From: Catellatospora bangladeshensis
GTDB taxonomy: Bacteria > Actinomycetota > Actinomycetes > Mycobacteriales > Micromonosporaceae
Assembly: GCF_016862575.1 (NCBI RefSeq)
Contig: NZ_BONF01000014.1
Span: forward strand, 1-64,000
Direction: 5' to 3'
Length of the DNA: 64,000 bases
The notes under the pieces are model-generated. The model was not told where the DNA came from and ran no database searches. It saw only the letters and a program-made list of their open reading frames with translations. Shown here in pieces: positions 8,246 through 19,052 of the stretch. Position numbers and translations under genes: made by a program. The stretch's first letter is position 1. Each line of letters begins with the position of its first letter.

Positions 8246-9949
8246 ATGACGAGCGAGACCCCTCCGGCACGCGAACCCGTCGACGCCGCGCTGCGGGCGT
8301 TGCTGCCGGCCCGGGCAGCCGCGGCGCTGTGGCAGTTCGCGGTGCAGAGCGGGACGGCGTTCGAGCTGGCCCGCCCCTACCCCAACGCCCGGTCCGGAGC
8401 CGTCGTCTGCGCGGTGCGCGAGCATCACCACTACACCGGTGTCCGGAAGATCATCCTGAAGCTGGACACGGTACGCGACGCCGCGCGCGCCCACGGGGAG
8501 TACGTGCAGCAGCAGCGGGCCGTGCACGAGGGCGGCGGCTTCGCGCGGCGCCACCTGGTGCAGCCCGCCCGTGAGCCGGTCCGGGTCGACGACAAGCTCT
8601 GGTTCACCTTCCAGGAGCTGGCCACCGGCGAGGCGACCGATGTGGGGCTGGCCGACCTGGAGGTGCTCACCGCGCTGCTGGAGGCCGCCCGCACCGGATC
8701 CGACGAGGAGTCGCTGCCCACCGCGTGCGCCCACATCGTCCGGTCGGTGCTGGGCGAATGGGCCGCGCACCGCGACACCAAGATCATGGACGTGCCCGCC
8801 TTCCTGCGCCTGCATGTGCGCGACCGGCTCGGTCCGGGCGGCGACCTGCACGCGCTGGCGAGCACACGTACCGCGGCGACGCTCGAGCTGCCGGGCGAGC
8901 CGGGGCCGCTGGCCAACCCGCTACGGCTGGTCACCGATCCGGCGATGACGGCCGGACGCCGCATCGTCGCGGTCACCGGCAAGGCGCACGGCGACCTGCA
9001 CACCGAGAACGTCCTGGTGCCGGTGCGGCCGGTGGTCGCCCCGGACGGCTTCCGGCTGATCGACCTGATGAAGTACGGGTCCGGCGCTCCGCTCACCCGC
9101 GACCCGGCGCACCTGGTGCTCTACATCGTGGCCCGGTCACTGGCGGGGCTGGATCCGCAGGCGCGCGAGGCGCTGTTCGGCCTGGTGCTGCATCCCGCGA
9201 CCGCGCCCCGCGGCGGGCCGGTGCCGGGCTGGCTGCACCGCACCGTCGTCGGGGTGCACGCCGCGGCGGAGGGCTGTGCCCGGTCGCTGATCGACGAATG
9301 GCGCGAGCAGGCGATCCTCTCCGTGCTCGGCAACGCCCTGATCTTCGTGGGCCGTGCGTCCACCCGCGACGAGGACCGCGGCTGGTTCCTGCGCCTGGCC
9401 GCCCTCGCCGCCGACGCGTATCTCGGCCGAGGCGCGCCCTCGCCGCCCCGGGTGACGGCCTCAAGACTTCCCGTCGTCACCGAGCCCCCGCCGAGCGTGG
9501 CACCTCCGCCGAACGGCCGCGTGCCGGGTGAGCCCGATCCCGGGCAGACCTCGCCCGGCGGGTTCCCGTTCCCGCCGCCCGGTCCCGGCCTGCGGCGCGC
9601 CACGTCGGACTGGCGGGCGCGGCTGTGCCGCAACCTGGCCGCCCTGCGGCTCGCGGCACAGGACCCGACCAGCGCCGCCCGGGTGGACGCCCTGGTCGAC
9701 GCTGCGGCGGCCGGCCACGCCGCGGCCGACGCCGCCTGGAGCCTGGAACTGGACGGGGTGATGCTGGAGCTGCTGGACGAGGCGGGCACGCGCAGTGCGC
9801 TGCCGGGGGCGCCGGCCGGGTCGCCGCTGCTCTACGAGCGGTACGCCTGCCCCGGCGAGCGCTGCCGCCGCGTCGAGCCGCGCCAGCCCGGCGGGCCGCT
9901 GCCGACCTGCGCGCTCACCGGGGAGGCGATGCGGCTGCGGGTCAGCTGA
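8246..9949 (+). CDS. Phosphotransferase/kinase-like protein with C-terminal Cys cluster
   Basis: 567 residues from the ATG at 8246, preceded by CTGGGAG; the open frame continues upstream but overlaps the previous gene. Residues about 15-330 look like an aminoglycoside-phosphotransferase or choline-kinase fold: N-terminal strands with KIILKLDT, the catalytic-loop motif KAHGDLHTENVLV and a following metal-binding LIDLMKYGSG. A Pro-rich linker (about 410-460) leads to a helical tail ending in CPGERC...TC, a possible zinc ribbon. Similar kinase-like proteins (TCAD9-type) occur in the ternary NTP-dependent conflict systems of multicellular bacteria. That link is from memory. It converges with an 8-bp overlap on the small gene of the CHAT operon. 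Confidence 0.65.
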   Translation: MTSETPPAREPVDAALRALLPARAAAALWQFAVQSGTAFELARPYPNARSGAVVCAVREHHHYTGVRKIILKLDTVRDAARAHGEYVQQQRAVHEGGGFARRHLVQPAREPVRVDDKLWFTFQELATGEATDVGLADLEVLTALLEAARTGSDEESLPTACAHIVRSVLGEWAAHRDTKIMDVPAFLRLHVRDRLGPGGDLHALASTRTAATLELPGEPGPLANPLRLVTDPAMTAGRRIVAVTGKAHGDLHTENVLVPVRPVVAPDGFRLIDLMKYGSGAPLTRDPAHLVLYIVARSLAGLDPQAREALFGLVLHPATAPRGGPVPGWLHRTVVGVHAAAEGCARSLIDEWREQAILSVLGNALIFVGRASTRDEDRGWFLRLAALAADAYLGRGAPSPPRVTASRLPVVTEPPPSVAPPPNGRVPGEPDPGQTSPGGFPFPPPGPGLRRATSDWRARLCRNLAALRLAAQDPTSAARVDALVDAAAAGHAAADAAWSLELDGVMLELLDEAGTRSALPGAPAGSPLLYERYACPGERCRRVEPRQPGGPLPTCALTGEAMRLRVS

Positions 9950-10391
9950 CCGGCTCGCCGCGCCGGGGCCGCCACCGTCCAGCCGCCGCGTCCCAGCTCA
10001 GCCGTACGCCCGGCCGGAAGACGTCGCGTTCGAGCTGGAGCAGGCTCGGCATGGCGCGCGCGTCCCGGCACGCCTCCTCGCCGACCTCAACGACCACCTG
10101 GTTCTCCTCGTCGACCAGGCGGATCACGGACTGGCCGGGCGGGGCGGCCTGGCGCAGCCGCTCGAAGACCTGCAGCAGGCGGGTCGCCGCCTCGGTGCCG
10201 AACTGCTGGACCATCGCCTCGGTGAAGGTCGCCACGGCCGCGTAGACCACGAGCACGACGGCGTCCACGTCGACCGCGCGAGCGGTGCCGCTCTCCTCCA
10301 CGTACGGGTAGACGCCCAGCTCGGCGGCGAGGTCGTCGGCCAGGCGGGGATCTGCCCGGCCGGGCACGACGACGGTGACGGTTTCGGCCAC
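9942..10391 (-). CDS. Small protein coupled to the CHAT gene, possible effector-associated component
   Basis: 149 residues from a GTG at 10391 with a strong GAAGGAGGA upstream. The start lies 14 bp after the CHAT stop, so the two genes form an operon. It has an acidic N-terminal strand region (DPRLADDLAAELGVYPYVEE), a hydrophobic helix (VDAVVLVVYAAVATF) and a C-terminal strand-rich part containing VIRLVDEENQVVVEVG. The shape is reminiscent of the small constant component (EACC1-like) found beside CHAT or caspase-like peptidases, but the similarity is weak and no motif proves it. Its stop overlaps the end of the converging kinase-like gene by 8 bp. Confidence 0.5.
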   Translation of the reverse strand: MAETVTVVVPGRADPRLADDLAAELGVYPYVEESGTARAVDVDAVVLVVYAAVATFTEAMVQQFGTEAATRLLQVFERLRQAAPPGQSVIRLVDEENQVVVEVGEEACRDARAMPSLLQLERDVFRPGVRLSWDAAAGRWRPRRGEPVS

Positions 10392-10405
10392 AGGTCCTCC
10401 TTCTC

Positions 10406-13327
10406 TCACACGCCGCTGAACGCGAACAGCGCCCAGCGGTACGGGACGTCGAACACGCGCTGCGCCGACCACCGCTCGGCGTGGACGGGGTCCTTCGGCC
10501 GGATCAGCACACCCGGCAGGTAGGCGTCGAGCTCGCCCTGGGTGGCCCGGCGCAGCCAGCGTTGCGCGTGCGCGAGCGCGGCCGGGGGCGGCAGGCCGCG
10601 CTCGCGCCACAGCTCGTAGAACTTCGCGGTGACGAACACGGCCGCCTGGTCGTGCGCTCGCCAGTACGTGGCGACCACGCCGGCGACGCCGATCTGCATC
10701 AGCCCGCCGGGCAGGCTCACCGCCTCGTCCGGCAGGGTGCGGCCGGTGACGTGACTGTCGCAGGCGGACAGCACCGCCAGGCGCCGCGGCGACTCGGGCA
10801 CGTCGAGGAGGTCGCGCAGGCGCAGCGGGCCGTCCTGCAGGTGCAGGGCGCTCTGCAGGATGTCGTCCGGCCACGCCTGCGCGTGGCAGCTCCAGTGCCA
10901 CACGCTGTGCCGGGGCAGCGCCGCGAGCACCTGCGGCCCGCTCGCGTCGGGCAGCGTCACCCCGGTGTTGCCGCCGGCCCGCCAGCGTGCGGCGATGACC
11001 GCCGTCTCGTGCCGGGCGTAGCGCAGCGGGCTGTCCGGCAGCGCGTCCGGCGCGTCCATCGTCAGCAGCGTCAGGGGCCGGTTCTCGCATTCGGCGGCGC
11101 GGCGGCGGGCCTCGGCGAGGATGCGCGCGTTGGGCGCGTACCGCACGAGCACCCGGTCCAGCAGGAAGTCCCAGTCGGCGAACGGCGCTCCCGGCGCGGC
11201 GGGCCCGCCCGCCGCGTGCACGGGCAGCAGTCCCAGCACGCCGACCGGCACCAGCGTCACCAGCGCTCCGGCGGGCAGCTCCGCGGCCAGGTCGCGCAGG
11301 CCGTGCTCCCACAGCCAGGGCAGAAGGTGGTGCACCACCTCACGCTGCGGCGGGTCGGCGCCGGGCCGCATCGCGGCGAGGTAGCGGTCGGCCTGCTCGC
11401 GTACCCGCTCGTCGGTAAGGTCGGGCAGGCGGCGCCAGGCCGGCTCGCCGCCGCCCACCGGAATGATCACGGCGTAGCCGCCCTGACCCGCGGAGGCGAG
11501 GTAGACCAGCGGCCCGTCGACGGCGGCCGCCGCGATCTGAGCGAAGTCCACGTCCCGGCCGGCGCCGGTCTCCCGGCGCAGCCTGTCCAGATCGGCCCAG
11601 ACCCGCTGGGCCGGGCTGCTGAAGGCGTGGCTGCCCGCGCGATCGACCGCGCCGCGGGCGGCCAGGCTCGGGAGGAGCCGGTTCCGGACGAGGTCCTCAC
11701 TCATCGCGACCGCCCGGCCGAGTTCGAGCGCGACGACCGCCTCCCGCTCGCGGCCGGCCAGCAGCAGCCAGTACCCGGCCTCGGCCGCGACGTGCTGGGC
11801 GGTGAGCAGCACCCGGTCCCGCTCCTCGGGCAGGTACTGCGCGCCCGTCAGCTGCGGCACGACGCGCATCAGCTCGGTGAACGCCTCGACGCACAGCTCG
11901 GGGACCTCGACCGCCAGCGTCCAGAGCGTCCAGTCCAGCGACAGGTCGAGGTGGGCCGGCAGCGAGTAGCGGCGGGTCTCCTCGGCGGCCGCCCGCCACG
12001 CCGCCGCGACCTGCTCCTGGGACGGGCCGTCGTGGAAGCGGCGCTCGGCGAGCGCCATGGCCCGCGCGAGGTGGCCCCGGGCCAGGCGGCGATGCCCCGA
12101 CCCGCCGTACTTGACCGCCTGTTCGCTGAGCAGGATCGCCGTCATCAGGCTCTGGGCGACGGTGTCGGCTACCTCCTGCTGGTCGGCGTCGGAGAGCCCG
12201 CTCAGGTCGCGTGCGTCCAGCGCCTTGGCTCCCACCAGGTGCAGCTCCGCGAGCACGGTGTCGGCCCAGGCCCGTTCCCTGGGCCGCCGGCGCAGGCGCT
12301 GCCGGGCCCGTTCGCACCACTCGACTGCCTCGTCCAGATCGGAGAGGTCGTCCCCGCAGCGGCGGCCGAGGCAGTACGCCAGGTCGGTGTACACGTCCGG
12401 CTGGTGGGCTCGCGGCGCCAGCTCCACCGCACGGCGCGCCATGGCGACGGCCAGGTCAGCGTGCTGACTGGCCTGTTCCGGTGGGCCGGCCCGGCCGGCC
12501 ATCGTGAAGTGATACAGCGCGCGGGCACGGCAGACCCGCATCTCGACGTTGCACTCGGGCGGCAGCGAGGCGCCCGTCTGCGCCAGGATCTCCAGCGCCT
12601 CGGCGTAGCCCTGAAGGTCGCCGTGCTTGTCGGCCTTTCTGTCCATCGCCGCCACCAAAGCCTCCGCCAGCAGCAGCGCGTCCAGGGTGCCGCGGTCCTC
12701 ACCGGCGAGCTGCCGCTGCAGCAGGTCGGTCGCGCGGACCAGCCCGTCGCTCTGGTCGGTGTGCATGGCCTGGGTGATCAGCGCCTGCACCAGGTTGCGC
12801 TCCGCCTGCCGCCGGTGCTTCGGCTTGAGCGGGCCGGCCAGGATCCGCTCGCAGTCGGCCACCAGGCCCGCGGCGTGCCGTTCCTCGGCGATCGACCGCG
12901 GGCTGTCCCGTACGCTCCGGCGCTGCATCCGGCCGAACCATGCCTGCAGAAGCGGGACTCCGGCCACGAACGTGGCGATGACCAGCCAGGTGACGGCCGG
13001 CGAGCGGCCGGACATCTCGTCCAGCGCGAGGTGGAGGACGACCGCCTGGGACCAGCACACCAGCACCGCGACCGCCCATCGCATCGCGGGCCGTGGCCGG
13101 TGATCGCCCACCACGATACGCAGGATGAGCAGCATGCCCACGCCGAGCGCGAGGCCGGCGGACGGCGCCGCCCAGGCGGTCCAGGGATGCTCCCCATAGG
13201 ACCGGTGGAGCAGGATGTTCAGCCCCATGCCCCACGTGCCCGCGAACCCGGCTCCGATCACCGGCATGGTCAGCCGCCGCCCGGGGGCGGACAGCATCGC
13301 TCGCAGCACGATCCTGGGCACCTGCAC
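10406..13327 (-). CDS. Membrane-anchored CHAT-domain (caspase-like) protein
   Basis: 973 residues from a GTG; an internal ATG at residue 11 is an alternative start. Four hydrophobic helices lie in the first 130 residues, so the protein is probably membrane-tethered. Residues about 140-560 are helical and TPR-like, with repeated LxxAxxLA patterns. The C-terminal CHAT domain (about 680-973) shows the catalytic His in HWSCHAQAW and the catalytic Cys in LAVLSACDS, followed by LPGGLMQIGVAGVVATYW, a hallmark of the family. CHAT proteins are proteolytic effectors or regulators in bacterial signalling and immunity. The small partner gene follows immediately. Target and trigger are unknown. Confidence 0.82.
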   Translation of the reverse strand: MQVPRIVLRAMLSAPGRRLTMPVIGAGFAGTWGMGLNILLHRSYGEHPWTAWAAPSAGLALGVGMLLILRIVVGDHRPRPAMRWAVAVLVCWSQAVVLHLALDEMSGRSPAVTWLVIATFVAGVPLLQAWFGRMQRRSVRDSPRSIAEERHAAGLVADCERILAGPLKPKHRRQAERNLVQALITQAMHTDQSDGLVRATDLLQRQLAGEDRGTLDALLLAEALVAAMDRKADKHGDLQGYAEALEILAQTGASLPPECNVEMRVCRARALYHFTMAGRAGPPEQASQHADLAVAMARRAVELAPRAHQPDVYTDLAYCLGRRCGDDLSDLDEAVEWCERARQRLRRRPRERAWADTVLAELHLVGAKALDARDLSGLSDADQQEVADTVAQSLMTAILLSEQAVKYGGSGHRRLARGHLARAMALAERRFHDGPSQEQVAAAWRAAAEETRRYSLPAHLDLSLDWTLWTLAVEVPELCVEAFTELMRVVPQLTGAQYLPEERDRVLLTAQHVAAEAGYWLLLAGREREAVVALELGRAVAMSEDLVRNRLLPSLAARGAVDRAGSHAFSSPAQRVWADLDRLRRETGAGRDVDFAQIAAAAVDGPLVYLASAGQGGYAVIIPVGGGEPAWRRLPDLTDERVREQADRYLAAMRPGADPPQREVVHHLLPWLWEHGLRDLAAELPAGALVTLVPVGVLGLLPVHAAGGPAAPGAPFADWDFLLDRVLVRYAPNARILAEARRRAAECENRPLTLLTMDAPDALPDSPLRYARHETAVIAARWRAGGNTGVTLPDASGPQVLAALPRHSVWHWSCHAQAWPDDILQSALHLQDGPLRLRDLLDVPESPRRLAVLSACDSHVTGRTLPDEAVSLPGGLMQIGVAGVVATYWRAHDQAAVFVTAKFYELWRERGLPPPAALAHAQRWLRRATQGELDAYLPGVLIRPKDPVHAERWSAQRVFDVPYRWALFAFSGV

Positions 13328-13402
13328 CCGCCACCCGCCGCCTTCCGCGCCGATCGCCGTCCGTACGCACGGAATCTGACGGACAGCGCCGCGGGTGGCC
13401 GG

Positions 13403-14356
13403 TCAGGCGTCCAGCAGGGCGCGGACCTGGCGGGCCAGCTCGATGGAGGCCTCGATCTCCACCTTGCGGATGGAGACGCTCTCCACGTTGAAGCCGAACG
13501 GCACGCCCAGCCGGCGGCAGAACGCGGACAGCTCGCGCGCGGCGCTCAGGCACTGCTCGAACGACTCCGCGAGCGGGTCGGCGGACCAGCGCAGCGTGTT
13601 CTCCAGCCAGCGGGGCACGTCCACCCCGAGCCAGTGCAGGAACTCCAGCGTCTTCATCGAGCCGCACACCGACAGCGTGAAGATCACCGGCCGGGGCGCG
13701 ACGTCCTTCTGGCGGCAGGCGTAGAAGTAGTCAGACAGCAGGCTCTTGGTGGCGTCGACGTCGTACACGACCTGTGTGACGAAGAACGCGGCGCCCCGGT
13801 CCTGCTTGGTGATCATGCGGAGGTGCTCGTCGCCGCTGCGGCTGTAGCGCTCGGTGATGGCGACCGCGCCCAGCGGCAGGTCCGGGCGGACCCGGCCGCG
13901 CAGCGCGTACGCCTGCGTCAGGCCGGTCTGCACGCCCTTGTCCCGCGAGGAGGCGCCGACGAACACACTCAGCACCTGATCGGTGTCCACACCGCCGAGC
14001 CAGCCGGCCAGTTCGGGCTCCGTGTACTTGCCCACACAGCGATAGATGACGACGGGCTTGCCGAACGAGCTAAGGTGCTCGCGATGAAAGCTCGCCGGGT
14101 CCATGGTCGGCAGGTACGGGAAAGGCCGCTCCTGCGGATTGCGGTCGCTCTCGTCGTCGATGTCGTAGAGGATGAGCCCGTCGATGTCCACGGTCGTGAG
14201 CCGGGCCATGGTCACCTCGGCGATCTGGGCCGCCTGCGCGACCGGTACGCTGCGCCGCGGCGGTGTGATGCCGACCAGGAGCACGCCGTCGTCGGCCCGT
14301 TCCAGCATCTCGCGCAGCGGGCGGCGGGACGGCGGGGGCAGGGCGGCTTCCGGCAT
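13403..14356 (-). CDS. Methylenetetrahydrofolate reductase-like TIM-barrel protein
   Basis: 317 residues from the ATG at 14356; upstream codons are open to 14563 but give a low-complexity Arg-rich extension. The barrel resembles MetF: an early ITPPRRSV strand, DIDGLILYDIDDES, then the acceptor loop region GAVAITERYSRSGDEHLRMI and FFVTQVVYDVDATKSLLSDY, where MetF has its folate/FAD contacts. A C-terminal helical bundle ends the protein. It may be a true 5,10-methylenetetrahydrofolate reductase or one of the actinobacterial paralogues that accompany methyl metabolism. It is monocistronic and ends 75 bp from the CHAT start. Confidence 0.7.
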   Translation of the reverse strand: MPEAALPPPSRRPLREMLERADDGVLLVGITPPRRSVPVAQAAQIAEVTMARLTTVDIDGLILYDIDDESDRNPQERPFPYLPTMDPASFHREHLSSFGKPVVIYRCVGKYTEPELAGWLGGVDTDQVLSVFVGASSRDKGVQTGLTQAYALRGRVRPDLPLGAVAITERYSRSGDEHLRMITKQDRGAAFFVTQVVYDVDATKSLLSDYFYACRQKDVAPRPVIFTLSVCGSMKTLEFLHWLGVDVPRWLENTLRWSADPLAESFEQCLSAARELSAFCRRLGVPFGFNVESVSIRKVEIEASIELARQVRALLDA

Positions 14357-14476
14357 GGCGCCCAGGTTAGCGGAGGGGGCCGGTCCGGGTACGCGGTCGC
14401 CACGCCGGTCCCGGACCGCGGGACGGACCGTCCGGTCGGAAAGTCGCCGGAATGAATCTGCCGAATCGCAAACCGA

Positions 14477-14494
14477 AACGCCCTCCGGGGCGTT
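14477..14494. terminator. Small hairpin in the gap upstream of the DUF4193 gene
   Basis: A 7-bp stem AACGCCC / GGGCGTT with a TCCG loop. It could be part of the DUF4193 leader or terminate an upstream transcript. The rest of the 14357-14609 gap shows nothing I can assign. Confidence 0.3.
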
Positions 14495-14609
14495 AGATCT
14501 GCAATACCGATCACGTCCGCCGGATGCCGTGCGGGGCCGGTCCTCCGGGGCCGGAATAGGCACCGGCGGGCAGGTGTTAGGAACCGTGCATCACAAGGGG
14601 GAATGACAG

Positions 14610-14897
14610 ATGGCCATCACTGACTACGACGCGCCCCGCACGCCCGCGATCGAGGAGGACAGCCTCGAGGAGCTGCGCGCCAGGCGCAACACGCCTGATT
14701 CGGCCAAGGTCGACGTCGACGAGACCGAACTGGCCGAGACGTACGACCTGCCCGGCGCCGACCAGCTCGACGAGGAGCTGAGCGTCCCGGTCGTGGCCCA
14801 GCAGGCCGACGAGTTCCGCTGCACCAGCTGCTTCCTGGTCCGGCACCGCAACCAGCGGGCCTACCCGGACCGCGACGTGTGCCGCGAGTGCGCCTGA
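14610..14897 (+). CDS. DUF4193 family small zinc-binding protein
   Basis: 95 residues, typical for the family. The acidic N-terminal half ends with FRCTSCFLVRHRNQRA and RDVCRECA, giving two CxxC pairs that should bind zinc. DUF4193 proteins are near-universal in Actinobacteria, and their role is not established. The ribosome site is a G-rich AAGGGGGAATG ahead of the ATG. Codon use matches highly expressed genes of the window. Confidence 0.88.
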   Translation: MAITDYDAPRTPAIEEDSLEELRARRNTPDSAKVDVDETELAETYDLPGADQLDEELSVPVVAQQADEFRCTSCFLVRHRNQRAYPDRDVCRECA

Positions 14898-14998
14898 CGA
14901 CTCAGACGGCAGGCAGGCCCGCGGTGTGGTGAGGAGCGGGCGGTGAGCGCGCCCGGCGGTGTTCCCGCCGGGCGCCCGGACGCCGGGTGGGCGGCCGT

Positions 14999-16201
14999 TC
15001 AGTTCGGGTTCGCGGCGTGGGTGAGGGTCTCCCAAGCCGTGAACAGGTTGTTGGTGCCGGCGGGGCGCTGGTTGAGGGTGAGCGTCTGGGTGTTGGTCAT
15101 GCCGATGCCCAGCCGGAAGTTCAGCGCGTTGAAGCCGACCTCGGTGATCGGGCCGAGTCCCAGGTGCAGGCCGCCACCGCAGAGCCAGGACGGCACGGCG
15201 GCGCCGAGCTGGTACTTGGCGTGGAAGCCGAGGGCGTGGCGCAGCCGGTCGGTGAACTCCGGGTAGAGGTCCTGGCCCTGGATGCGGCTGGTCTCGGCGA
15301 TGTGGGTGGCGGCGGAGATGCCGTATCCGGTGTGCGTGAAGTCACGGCAGGTCTCCTGGGACAGGCCGTCGACGAACGTGCTCTGGCCCTGCCAGTAGCC
15401 GATGATCTCGCTGGGCGTGTCGATGCCGCCGCCGGGCCCGTAGGGCACCGCGCCGTCGGTGCTGAGATAGAAGTAGGCGCGCATGCGGTTGCGGAAGCGG
15501 CTGACCGCGCGGTCATAGGCGGTGCGGTCCTCCAGGTGCACGGCGATGCCGATGACCGCCTCCATCATGCTCAGGTCCCAGTTGCCGTTGCTGGTGGTGT
15601 TCCCGTTGATCACCTCGGGCAGGTAGACGTTGCGCAGCATGGTGGCGAAGCGGCCGGCGTTGGGCCAGCCGCCGGGGTAGGTGTGCTTGATGATCTCGGC
15701 GGCGCGCGGCCAGGTGGATCCGGCCCAGGCGGTCTGCAGCGGGGCGTTGCTGTTGGTGTGGTCGGTGATCACCGCCGACCAGGCGTCCATGAGCCGGATG
15801 GCCTGCTGGGCGTAGCGGCTGTCGCGGGTGATGTACCAGGCCAGCGCGGTGGTGTAGGCCGCGATGGCGTCCTCGCGCTCGTCGGTGCAGCCGTAGTTGG
15901 GATTGGAGTAGGAGCCGCACTCGACGACGGCGCGCGGCTTGGCGACGCGGCTGAGCGAGGCGTAGCGGCTGGCCGTCATCTGGTCGTACGCCTGCCGCCA
16001 GGGCTGGGCGTTCGCGTTGACGCGGTCGCGGACGAAGTCGAGCTGGGCCCGGCTGACCAGGACGCCGGGGTGGGCGAACACGGCGGGCGCGGCGGCGGCC
16101 GGGCGCGACGGCGCACCGGGCAGGATCACGAGGGCCGCACCGAGCAGGGCGGCGACGGTGGTGGCGAGTGCGAGCGGCACGCGCCGTCGAGTGTGGAGCA
16201 T
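14999..16201 (-). CDS. Secreted alginate-lyase-family polysaccharide lyase
   Basis: 400 residues with a strong GGAGGGGAG upstream of the ATG. A signal peptide covers about residues 1-38 (cleavage near AAAAP). The mature part is the all-alpha toroid of the alginate lyase (PF05426-like) family: HPGVLVSRAQLDFVRDRVNA at the start, YTTALAWYITRDSRYAQ, and the NWDLSMMEAVIGIAVHLEDR motif that carries family-conserved Asn/Trp and helix residues. The likely action is beta-elimination of a uronate-containing polysaccharide outside the cell. Alginate itself is not certain, since several lyase families share this fold. The expression unit is single-gene, with a palindrome 52 bp upstream. Confidence 0.8.
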   Translation of the reverse strand: MLHTRRRVPLALATTVAALLGAALVILPGAPSRPAAAAPAVFAHPGVLVSRAQLDFVRDRVNANAQPWRQAYDQMTASRYASLSRVAKPRAVVECGSYSNPNYGCTDEREDAIAAYTTALAWYITRDSRYAQQAIRLMDAWSAVITDHTNSNAPLQTAWAGSTWPRAAEIIKHTYPGGWPNAGRFATMLRNVYLPEVINGNTTSNGNWDLSMMEAVIGIAVHLEDRTAYDRAVSRFRNRMRAYFYLSTDGAVPYGPGGGIDTPSEIIGYWQGQSTFVDGLSQETCRDFTHTGYGISAATHIAETSRIQGQDLYPEFTDRLRHALGFHAKYQLGAAVPSWLCGGGLHLGLGPITEVGFNALNFRLGIGMTNTQTLTLNQRPAGTNNLFTAWETLTHAANPN

Positions 16202-16252
16202 CGGCTGCTCCCCTCCTGGTGTGGTGGCTCGGGAGCGGCCAAGCCAGGAACT

Positions 16253-16271
16253 GTAAGGTAAGTTTCCTTAC
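16253..16271. promoter_or_regulatory. Operator-like palindrome upstream of the lyase gene
   Basis: GTAAGG and CCTTAC form a perfect 6-bp dyad with a 7-bp AT-rich centre (TAAGTTT), about 50 bp upstream of the lyase ATG. The region is distinctly AT-rich. Its position suggests a repressor or activator site, possibly overlapping the promoter. Confidence 0.5.
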
Positions 16272-16315
16272 TAAATACCTCGGCATTCACGCTGTCAACT
16301 GTTTCGATCCATTGA

Positions 16316-18764
<2,449 letters not shown>

Positions 18765-18782
18765 CCACGCTAAGGGAATGTG

Positions 18783-18818
18783 AACGGCGCCGTGCGGGAC
18801 GACCGCACGGCGCCGTTT
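18783..18818 (+). terminator. Intrinsic terminator of argG
   Basis: A perfect 15-bp GC-rich inverted repeat (18783-18797 / 18803-18817) with the loop GACGA, followed by TTT. It separates argG from the RiPP-like locus. Confidence 0.8.
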
Positions 18819-18857
18819 CCATTGCGCGGGCAGGTTCCTCATGGCAACATTCATTGC

Positions 18858-18873
18858 AATATCTAAGGATATT
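18858..18873. promoter_or_regulatory. AT-rich palindrome in the promoter of the small peptide gene
   Basis: AATATC-TAAG-GATATT is a perfect 6-bp dyad ending 16 bp before the peptide's ATG. It sits in the most AT-rich 45 bp of the neighbourhood, so it is likely an operator or promoter element. The downstream winged-helix regulator is a candidate ligand. Confidence 0.5.
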
Positions 18874-18889
18874 GATCAGAGGAGGTCAC

Positions 18890-18985
18890 ATGGCTCGCGT
18901 GCTGCGTCACGTCGCCGCCCGGCTGATGGGCAGGTCCCAGGTCAGCGGCCGCTACCCCTACTGGTTCTACGGTTACGAGCAGTAG
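18890..18985 (+). CDS. Candidate precursor peptide for a P450-modified RiPP
   Basis: A 31-residue peptide, too short for routine gene callers. AGAGGAGG (18878-18885) gives near-ideal spacing to the ATG. Residues 1-20 are basic and helical (MARVLRHVAARLMGRSQVSG). The last 11 are RYPYWFYGYEQ, containing four Tyr, one Trp and one Phe, exactly the side chains that P450s cross-link in cittilins, biarylitides and tryptorubin-type atropopeptides. The stop is followed by an intrinsic terminator and then, 67 bp after the stop, by a cytochrome P450 gene on the same strand. Precursor-then-P450 order is the rule in those families. The product, the cross-link sites and whether EQ is removed are unknown. 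The core matches none of the known core motifs I recall. Confidence 0.75.
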   Translation: MARVLRHVAARLMGRSQVSGRYPYWFYGYEQ

Positions 18986-19008
18986 CCCTGCCCGTCAACG
19001 CGCCGATG

Positions 19009-19041
19009 ACAGGATCCCGGACCGGGATCCTGTGGCTTTTT
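19009..19041 (+). terminator. Intrinsic terminator/attenuator between precursor and P450
   Basis: A perfect 12-bp inverted repeat (19009-19020 / 19022-19033) is followed by GGC and TTTTT (19037-19041). Its position between peptide and P450 would make the short peptide transcript abundant and let limited read-through express the enzyme. Confidence 0.8.
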
Positions 19042-19052
19042 CAGGGAGCCTG

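Noticed and set aside
10481..14455. A 1324-codon open frame on the + strand antisense to the CHAT gene
   Set aside because: Low-complexity Arg/Gly/Val composition and no motif; the CHAT frame has catalytic residues.
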